Shown here in pieces: positions 58,743 to 64,000 of a DNA stretch of 64,000 nucleotides. Origin of the DNA: Psychromonas ossibalaenae ATCC BAA-1528 (lineage in GTDB: Bacteria; Pseudomonadota; Gammaproteobacteria; Enterobacterales; Psychromonadaceae); assembly GCF_000381745.1 (NCBI RefSeq), contig NZ_KB906982.1, positions 31,388 to 95,387 of the forward strand, written 5' to 3'. The notes under the pieces are model-generated. The model was not told where the DNA came from. It saw only the letters and a list, made by a program, of their open reading frames with translations, and did not search any database. The position numbers were made by a program, and so were the translations under genes. Numbering within the stretch: the first letter of the stretch is position 1; each line of letters begins with the position of its first letter.

Positions 58743-59097
58743 AATTTATTCCACAATGTTTTAGTAGGTATATTGGTAAATATTAAATAAAGTTTTTCTA
58801 TTATGTTTTTTTAAAGTCGATTTGATAAAAAAAGTAATTGTGAACTAATTCAGAATCGAAAGTGTTTAAATTATTAACTTGTCAAATAATTTGCTCTGAT
58901 TTTAATTCAAATGTTACAGCAATCTGAGGAATCATGAGTTTCTGATCTCATTCCATTGAATTACGCAGCAAAGTTTTTATTCGCTTACTTTGATTAAGAA
59001 AGTTCAAGCAAAATATGTTTAAAGCGTGTATTTAGATGGCTTTAAAAATACTCTGGTCTGTTTTGAGCACCAGTACTTCCCAAATCTAAACAACGTT
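58743..59097. other. Upstream region of galM
   Basis: AT-rich promoter region of the minus-strand galM. It contains one copy of a 43-base repeat (58931-58973) that recurs upstream of the transporter gene. Confidence 0.4.
58931..58973. repeat. 43-bp repeat, copy 1
   Basis: Matches 60879-60921 at 36 of 43 bases in the same orientation, with the block TTCCATTGAATTACGCA identical. A weaker match (GCTTNNTTTGATTAA) follows both copies after a spacer of different length. About 190 bases upstream of galM. Confidence 0.75.
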
Positions 59098-59127
59098 AAA
59101 AAGGCAACGAATTCATCGTTGCCTTTT
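59098..59127 (-). terminator. Terminator after the sugar transporter gene
   Basis: Stem AAAAGGCAACGA / TCGTTGCCTTTT with a 6-base loop; on the minus strand it follows the transporter stop by about 65 bases. Confidence 0.9.
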
Positions 59128-59192
59128 GTTTCGGTTCCCAGAAAGTGTGAGCTCATCCGACGCACAGCACTGAGGACCTTAACCAAACTTGG

Positions 59193-60593
59193 TTAGATAA
59201 TTTGAGCTTCTTTCACTGTCGTTTTTTCTTGTTTACGAACCCATATTTTTTCTAGATCTTCCAAGCTCTTACCTTTCGTTTCTGGTACGAACTTCCAGAT
59301 GAAGTAGACCGTAAACACGCCGAAGAACCCGTACAGCCAGAATGGGAAACCACCGTTGTAAGTCTGGAATAGATATCCATTTGAATCATTCATCATCGGG
59401 AATGATTGCGAAACCACAAAGTTGGCAAACCATTGAGCAAATACTGCTATAGAAAGTGCTTTTGAACGGATGCTATTTGGGAATATCTCGGACAATAGAA
59501 CCCAAGTGACAGGCCCCAAAGAAAGCGCAAATGCTGCAATATACAGAAGCACGAAGAATAGTAGGTAACCACCAATTGCATTCGAGTAAGCGGCAGTACC
59601 TATTGCAATCATGGAAACGGCCATCGCTCCGGCGCCAATTATCATTAACGGTCGGCGACCAAATTTATCAACAGTAAAGATAGCAATGGCAGTAAAGGTT
59701 AGGTTAACAGCACCAATCAGAATGGTTTGCAACAATGCCGTATCTGTCGATGAGTCACTGAAGCTTTTGAATATTTCCGGAGCATAATAAAGGAAGACAT
59801 TGATGCCCGTCACTTGTTGAAGCACAGACAACATAATACCAATGACTAATACCCCCATCATCCCTAAAGCAGCAATGCTCACCTTCCCTTTCGTATCCCC
59901 TAAAGATGATTGAATGCCTTGCCACTGTTCTTCAATATCTTCGTTTTTATTGAGAGCTCTGAGCAAATTTCTAGCTTCTTGATTTCTACCTTTGAGCGCC
60001 AACCAACGTGGTGTCTCTGGAACGGTGAAAAGTAATACTAAAAATAACAGCGCTGGGATACACTCAGAGGCAAACATATAACGCCATCCGACCGTATTGA
60101 GCCAAACTTCTGTCCCGGCAAGTGCAATGCCGTAATTAACAAAATATACCACCAGCATGCCGAAAATTATCGCAAACTGATTGCATGAAACGAGCGCACC
60201 GCGTTTATTCGGTGGCGCAACTTCTGCGATATACATTGGTGATACCATAGAAGCAATACCAACACCGATACCACCAACAATACGGAAGAAAACAAACACC
60301 CAATAATTATCTGGCACTGCGGTACCAATTGCAGAAATCAGAAATAACGTTGCGGCGATCTTTAAGGCACCACGACGTCCCATAGAGTCACTGATTTTCC
60401 CTGCGACAAGCGCACCTATAAAACAGCCCACCAACGCTGAGGATGCTGCAAATCCAAGTTCTGTTGCAGACAGTCCAAAGAAATGAGTGAGAGAGCCTGT
60501 TGCCCCAGAAATAACCGCTGTGTCATAACCAAAAAGTAATCCGCCCAATGCGACCACTATGGTTACATGAAGTACATTGATATTATCTTTCAT
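59193..60593 (-). CDS. MFS sugar/H+ symporter (XylE/GalP-like sugar porter)
   Basis: This 466-residue, twelve-helix major facilitator of the sugar porter family carries the signatures GGLLFGYDTAVISG (helix 1), DSMGRRGALK (loop 2-3), PETPRWLALKGR (loop 6), QQVTGINVFLYYAPEIFKS (helix 7), DKFGRRPLMI (loop 8-9) and VPETKGKSLEDLE (C-terminal loop). I start it at the ATG at 60593, with AAGGAG six bases upstream and family-like MKDNINVLHVT. The longer frame from 60701 adds 36 unconserved residues. By motif it is close to XylE-type D-xylose symporters, but the substrate is unproven. It has its own terminator. Confidence 0.92.
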   Translation of the reverse strand: MKDNINVLHVTIVVALGGLLFGYDTAVISGATGSLTHFFGLSATELGFAASSALVGCFIGALVAGKISDSMGRRGALKIAATLFLISAIGTAVPDNYWVFVFFRIVGGIGVGIASMVSPMYIAEVAPPNKRGALVSCNQFAIIFGMLVVYFVNYGIALAGTEVWLNTVGWRYMFASECIPALLFLVLLFTVPETPRWLALKGRNQEARNLLRALNKNEDIEEQWQGIQSSLGDTKGKVSIAALGMMGVLVIGIMLSVLQQVTGINVFLYYAPEIFKSFSDSSTDTALLQTILIGAVNLTFTAIAIFTVDKFGRRPLMIIGAGAMAVSMIAIGTAAYSNAIGGYLLFFVLLYIAAFALSLGPVTWVLLSEIFPNSIRSKALSIAVFAQWFANFVVSQSFPMMNDSNGYLFQTYNGGFPFWLYGFFGVFTVYFIWKFVPETKGKSLEDLEKIWVRKQEKTTVKEAQII

Positions 60594-60991
60594 TTTTTGC
60601 TCCTTTTTATTTTTCGTAATATCAGTTATATAAGAAAAAAAGAAATTAATAATTTGCGATATTTGATTATTAGTTTTCGTTATCTTACTTCCGTGATACA
60701 AATGGCGTTATGCCTAAATCGAATTAAATTTTTCCATAACTGTGATCTGATCTCTTGTGTGTGGGGGGAGCGAGTATATAAATGGAAAAGTCGAAAGCGA
60801 AAATTACAAACTGGAGCCAATATAATTACGCACTCTGTAAGCGTGGGGCGACATGAAGGAAAGGGCGTAGCCGAGCAGATCGTGAGTTCCTGATTTAGTT
60901 CCATTGAATTACGCAACGAAGCCCTACAACGCAGGTAAGATCTCCTCTCTGCTTGATTTGATTAACAACGCCTAGCGGTCATATAAATAGT
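60594..60991. other. Upstream region of the sugar transporter gene
   Basis: About 400 bases with the transporter promoter and the second 43-base repeat copy. A 108-codon plus-strand frame crosses it, but it lacks family features and overlaps the transporter start, so I do not call it. Confidence 0.4.
60879..60921. repeat. 43-bp repeat, copy 2
   Basis: Partner of 58931-58973. It lies about 290 bases upstream of the transporter start. Both copies lie in the upstream regions of minus-strand sugar genes. Confidence 0.75.
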
Positions 60992-61026
60992 AAAAATTCC
61001 GATTATCAAATAATCGGAATTTTTTG
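60992..61026. terminator. Terminator after the GDPD-family gene
   Basis: Stem AAAAATTCCGATTAT / ATAATCGGAATTTTT with a 3-base loop and T-runs on both sides, directly after the minus-strand phosphodiesterase gene. Confidence 0.93.
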
Positions 61027-61040
61027 ATAATCAAAGTCTA

Positions 61041-62384
61041 TTATTTACTGACGGAGCTACTTTTCTCTAGTAGAAAATAATTCAGGTTAAAATTGATATT
61101 AGACGAAGAGTCATCAACTCGAAATGTCATCGTTTGAATGCCTTTTCTCAGATATATCTCTCCAATTTCTTGTAGGAAGAATAATGAATGGTTACTGGTA
61201 TTATTCACTTCGTGATGAAGATGATTCTGATTTTCAAATTCTAGGAAGAACGCACCTGCGCTTTGTTGACGAGCAGAAACACGAGCACTTACGTCGTAAT
61301 AACCGTTTTTTGGGACCTCAATGGTATAGTTGATCCACTCTCCTTGACTAACCCAGCAAAGGTGGATGCTCCCATTTGTATCACAAACATCAACGCTATC
61401 ATAGACTCTTGAAGCTCCGCCCACATTATCATTGGTCGAATCATAATAAGAAATACCGGGACCTTTGGTGTCAAATTCATCGGCAATGACCAGTATATCT
61501 CGAGTGTTGTCCTTTTTCGGTTCATTATTAATATAGCTCGACAACTCATCTATATTGTCAGTTTGAATCATACTCACATACATATCATTCATCAATATTC
61601 CCCAGCCTGACTCTGGGGTTAAATGGCTGGTCTCATCTGTGTAGTTTGCTGCAAGCCCATACCAAAGAGAATTTACCCAAATTCGACTATCATTACTCAG
61701 GTTTTTAAGTAATTCAGGTTGAATATGAGGTTGAGAGCGGTGAGTAAACATTATTTCATAAGCAACAGGTGTATGTCTGTCAAAGGCTTCTATATCCCCT
61801 ACATTTGACTCTTTTAGTATATGCATATACAGAATACGTTCATCTTGGTCTAAGAACTTTTGGATTGTCTCTGGATCATCACTACTTTTGAACAAACCAA
61901 TATCAACAGCTTCATTTTCTTGCAATATTTGATAAATATCCTCCCGTATTTCCCAAGCCTTATCTAAGTTAATTAGTGCTCTTCCGTCAATCGCTTCAAT
62001 AACTTCTTGTAGAGTTGGGACTTTATACTGCGTAACTGGAGTTTCTCCTCCTTGTTTCTCAAGTAAATTATATTGCTTAATTTCTTCTAGCGTCATGCTA
62101 CTTACCGAACCACTGCCGTTAGTCGTCCGAGTGATGGTTGAGTCATGCATAATAACAATGTGTCCATCGAGCGTTTTTCTGAGGTCGAGCTCTATAACGG
62201 TAGCGCCCTTTTCAATGGAAGAATAAATAGCTGGAAGTGAATTTTCAGGCGCACTTCTCCAATCGGCTCTGTGAGCAACCATCATAAATTCGGCATTTTC
62301 GGATGTATCACGAATAATATCCGATGGTGACATCGCATAGATATTTAGACTTGCGGCAGCAAGTATAATGGCAATCATTTTCAT
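61041..62384 (-). CDS. Secreted GDPD-family phosphodiesterase with carbohydrate-binding-like C-terminal domain
   Basis: This 447-residue exported protein has a short signal peptide (MKMIAIILAAASLNIYA). A glycerophosphodiester phosphodiesterase TIM barrel spans about residues 35-285. The catalytic/metal residues are VAHRADWRSAPENSLPA (His, Arg, Glu) and VIELDLRKTLDGHIVIMHD (Glu, Asp, His). The C-terminal 140 residues (about 300-440) look like a CBM6/CBM35-type beta-sandwich: CWVSQGEWINYTIEVPKNGYYDVSARV and a late RKGIQTMTFRVDD. It likely cleaves glycerophosphodiesters or teichoic/phospholipid-like headgroups at a glycan surface. AGGAT precedes the ATG. Confidence 0.85.
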   Translation of the reverse strand: MKMIAIILAAASLNIYAMSPSDIIRDTSENAEFMMVAHRADWRSAPENSLPAIYSSIEKGATVIELDLRKTLDGHIVIMHDSTITRTTNGSGSVSSMTLEEIKQYNLLEKQGGETPVTQYKVPTLQEVIEAIDGRALINLDKAWEIREDIYQILQENEAVDIGLFKSSDDPETIQKFLDQDERILYMHILKESNVGDIEAFDRHTPVAYEIMFTHRSQPHIQPELLKNLSNDSRIWVNSLWYGLAANYTDETSHLTPESGWGILMNDMYVSMIQTDNIDELSSYINNEPKKDNTRDILVIADEFDTKGPGISYYDSTNDNVGGASRVYDSVDVCDTNGSIHLCWVSQGEWINYTIEVPKNGYYDVSARVSARQQSAGAFFLEFENQNHLHHEVNNTSNHSLFFLQEIGEIYLRKGIQTMTFRVDDSSSNINFNLNYFLLEKSSSVSK

Positions 62385-62752
62385 TGTATCAATCCTTCAT
62401 TATTTAGGTATGTATAAATCAATAAATGTATTGTTACTGCTAATATTCGTGTAGCCATAATTTATTCACTGTATGTATAGATAAGTGATAGTAGTTTGCT
62501 ACAGCAGTATGGTTAAAATAGTTTGGTTTCATCTGCTTTTCATTTATGAAAACTATTAGTCACATTATGGTATATGATTAATGTGATATTGCTCAGCTCT
62601 GTGAGCTTTATATATTTGGCACGCTTCTTCATTGAGCTGCAATAATGAGATCTCCAGCACGTTAAACAAATAGCAGAAAATTAGAATTAAAAATCATAAT
62701 TGAAGGGGTAAGGTAAACAATTAATTATCATGCCTCTGCACTTAGCTCAGTA
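62385..62752. other. Intergenic region between GDPD gene and IS1595 remnant
   Basis: AT-rich, about 370 bases, containing the GDPD promoter and presumably the distal end of the degenerate IS. I could not find a convincing terminal inverted repeat here. Confidence 0.4.
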
Positions 62753-63639
62753 CTATTGTATCGGTACATGAATAATTGCTAAGTTTAATAGTCGATTTGG
62801 GATTTCTCTTTCCACTTTTCTTCGGTTGAAGCGATAACAAAATTCAGCAAGGTATTCTTGCAAGTATTGTCCTGACACACCATGAAAAGTACCAAGCAAA
62901 AATGTTTTTAAGTTACCGATCGCTATATGCATCCAAGGGAGCCACTCATCAACCAGGTCTCTGGGGGTTACCTTGGCTTCATGTTGTTGTGTGTCGTCTA
63001 TAATATTCAGCGCTGAGAGCCCATCCGTATGGACTTCTTGCTGCTCATTTAAATGCTTAGAAACAAACTTATTCACGCTATTATGCAAACACTGTCTACT
63101 GCTTGCATGGCAATAAAACCTGCGCGCTTCCCTTTGCTTTCTACTGCGACTATAACGGGCGTTTTTCCTACTGCCCCACGGCCTCGCTTGCCAGTTCTTT
63201 TGCCCCCAACCAAAGCATCATCAATCTCTATCACACCCGATAGTCGATACAAGCTGTCTCGATGCCCCATGGCTGTTCGCAGTTTACTAAAAATCAAACG
63301 TGCCGTTCACCAGTTAACTTCAATGAGTTTACTCAGCCTTAAAGCTGAAAGGCTCCCCTTATCTGGGCCCAAAAAATAGATAGCCCAGAACCATTTCGCT
63401 AACGGGATACGGCTACCTGCGTACCATGAAATAAGGTATCAGCAGTTACTGAGGTTTGCTTATGACATTGGCTACATTCATAGATATCACGAGTCGTGAC
63501 TTTATATCCGTGCTTACAAGCGCATCGAGGACAAGCAAATCCACTCCGCCATCTCATCTGCTTGAGGTGGTTTAAGCAATCAGCTTCTGTTCCAAACTGG
63601 CGTTGCCATTCAAAAAAAACTCGCTTCTGGCATTTTCAT
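62753..63639 (-). pseudogene. Degenerate IS1595-family transposase
   Basis: The frame can be followed from ATG 63639 (MKMPEASFF) through a zinc-ribbon (FACPRCACKHGYK, YECSQCHK) and the ISXO2-like DDE domain (IEIDDALVGGKRTGKRGRG, VHTDGLSALN) to EFCYRFNRRKVERE near the end. It is broken by an extra T in an 8-T run near 63612-63619, a frameshift near 63400, an in-frame TGA near 63318 (…EVNW*TARL) and a frameshift near 63080. So at least three frameshifts and one stop make it inactive. Confidence 0.88.
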
Positions 63640-63670
63640 AGCACACTCCACCTTATAGGTGTGATTAATA

Positions 63671-64000
63671 GGCTCTGTTCCATTTATGTGTTGTTACCCG
63701 TATGCGGATTGTAAAATTCGCTGATAATCAAAGTTTGAGTTACTTTCTCTAAACCAAGCAAGATAATGTGGCAAATACTTTGTCGCAACACCTCGCATTT
63801 TTACATCCACCCAACCTTTGAAATGAGCTATTGCTCCATTAACTGTTTGGATATGATAAATTTTATCTATCACTCTTTTTTTACCACTTATCAATCGTTT
63901 GTGATCGCAATTTGTGTTTTTTGCAACACTGACATATGCCCAAGCACCATCACTGCATAATACCGAACTTTCTGCTATGTGAGGCTCTAAATGCCCCTTA
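63671..64000 (-). mobile_element. Second IS1595-family element, running off the right edge
   Basis: GGCTCTGTTCC at 63671-63681 is the terminal inverted repeat type of this family. Just inside it, a minus-strand transposase frame is open from the window edge to its stop at about 63694. It reads AESSVLCSDGAWAYVSVAKN, then YHIQTVNGAIAHFKGWVDV and ATKYLPHYLAWF. These are the catalytic Asp and the C-terminal IS1595 signature. The element begins only 32 bases from the start of the degenerate one and differs in sequence from it. It is incomplete here only because of the window boundary. Confidence 0.85.
63694..64000 (-). CDS. IS1595-family transposase (partial, N-terminus beyond window)
   Basis: The C-terminal ~100 residues of an ISXO2-like DDE transposase are visible. 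The frame is open from 64000 down to the stop and shows LCSDGAWAY (an Asp of the DDE triad), HIQTVNGAIAHFKGW (the Asn-containing third motif of IS1595 members) and RGVATKYLPHYLAWF. The last residues are QRILQSAYG. No internal start is needed; the TTG at 63894 is simply an internal codon. No frameshift is seen in the visible part, so this copy may be intact. Confidence 0.82.
   Translation of the reverse strand, partial: KGHLEPHIAESSVLCSDGAWAYVSVAKNTNCDHKRLISGKKRVIDKIYHIQTVNGAIAHFKGWVDVKMRGVATKYLPHYLAWFRESNSNFDYQRILQSAYG

Noticed and set aside
60594..60701. N-terminal 36-residue extension of the sugar symporter
   Set aside because: The extension is unconserved and polar/AT-driven, while the ATG at 60593 has a strong AAGGAG at the right distance.
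60567..60893. 108-codon plus-strand ORF upstream of the sugar transporter
   Set aside because: Overlaps the transporter start region antisense and is low-complexity Phe/Ile/Lys-rich, as expected from AT-rich promoter DNA.
63053..63379. 108-codon plus-strand ORF inside the IS1595 remnant
   Set aside because: Shadow of the transposase reading on the opposite strand.
1..64000. CRISPR arrays, retrons, toxin-antitoxin pairs, restriction or other defence systems
   Set aside because: No regularly spaced repeats and no proteins with such motifs were seen on either strand; the accessory stretches contain only IS elements, fragments and sugar genes.

Overview
The window is ordinary chromosome from a marine gammaproteobacterium. 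Several things point to the Psychromonas/Vibrio/Shewanella neighbourhood, with Psychromonas my best guess from gene order and protein style. These are an MSHA pilus locus headed by a CsrD/MshH gene, a tandem glgC pair with glgA, comM beside ilvGM, the lptFG/pepA/holC/valS block and an rbsDACBKR operon. There is no rRNA, phage or CRISPR. One intact tRNA (Leu, CAA) and one tRNA remnant are present.

Layout. 0-8.3 kb (minus strand): MSHA type IV pilus assembly genes mshI1-I2-J-K-L-M-N with tight ATGA-type overlaps, the last running off the left edge. Upstream of them lie a structured intergenic element and csrD/mshH. 8.4-14.8 kb (plus): rsmC, glgC1, glgC2, glgA (glycogen synthesis) and a secreted M15 peptidase. 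14.8-20 kb (minus): ribB behind an FMN riboswitch, then an RND efflux pump and its adaptor. 20.4-24 kb: a tandem duplication of a small unknown gene and a chemoreceptor. 24.5-29 kb: a secreted trypsin-like protease with a coiled-coil insertion, then a 3.2-kb patch bounded by an intact tRNA-Leu and a 52-base direct repeat of its 3' part. That patch looks like the remnant of an integrated island. 29.2-39 kb: RDD protein, lptG/lptF, pepA-holC-valS and a pair of orphan periplasmic-binding-like proteins. 39-45 kb: comM, ilvG-ilvM and ilvD, followed by two extra copies of the last codons of ilvD.

45.2-51.3 kb is a complete ribose system (RbsD mutarotase, RbsACB ABC importer, RbsK kinase, RbsR repressor) with a large palindromic operator. 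It is followed by two convergent transaldolase paralogues, xylulokinase and the xylose activator XylR. The neighbourhood therefore feeds pentoses into the pentose phosphate pathway, but xylose isomerase is not present here. 56.6-60.6 kb is a damaged sugar locus. A 5'-truncated patB/malY gene, an IS66 transposase C-terminus and a truncated isomerase-like gene abut one another downstream of galM and an MFS sugar/H+ symporter. 61-62.4 kb holds a secreted GDPD-family phosphodiesterase with a carbohydrate-binding-like C-terminal domain. The right edge is occupied by IS1595-family elements: one multiply frameshifted, and a second inserted beside it that runs off the window.

I found no clearly new biological system. 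The most unusual signals are the triplicated ilvD tail, the tRNA-Leu scar, the repeat-associated small gene family and its remnant inside that scar, and the coiled-coil-interrupted protease.
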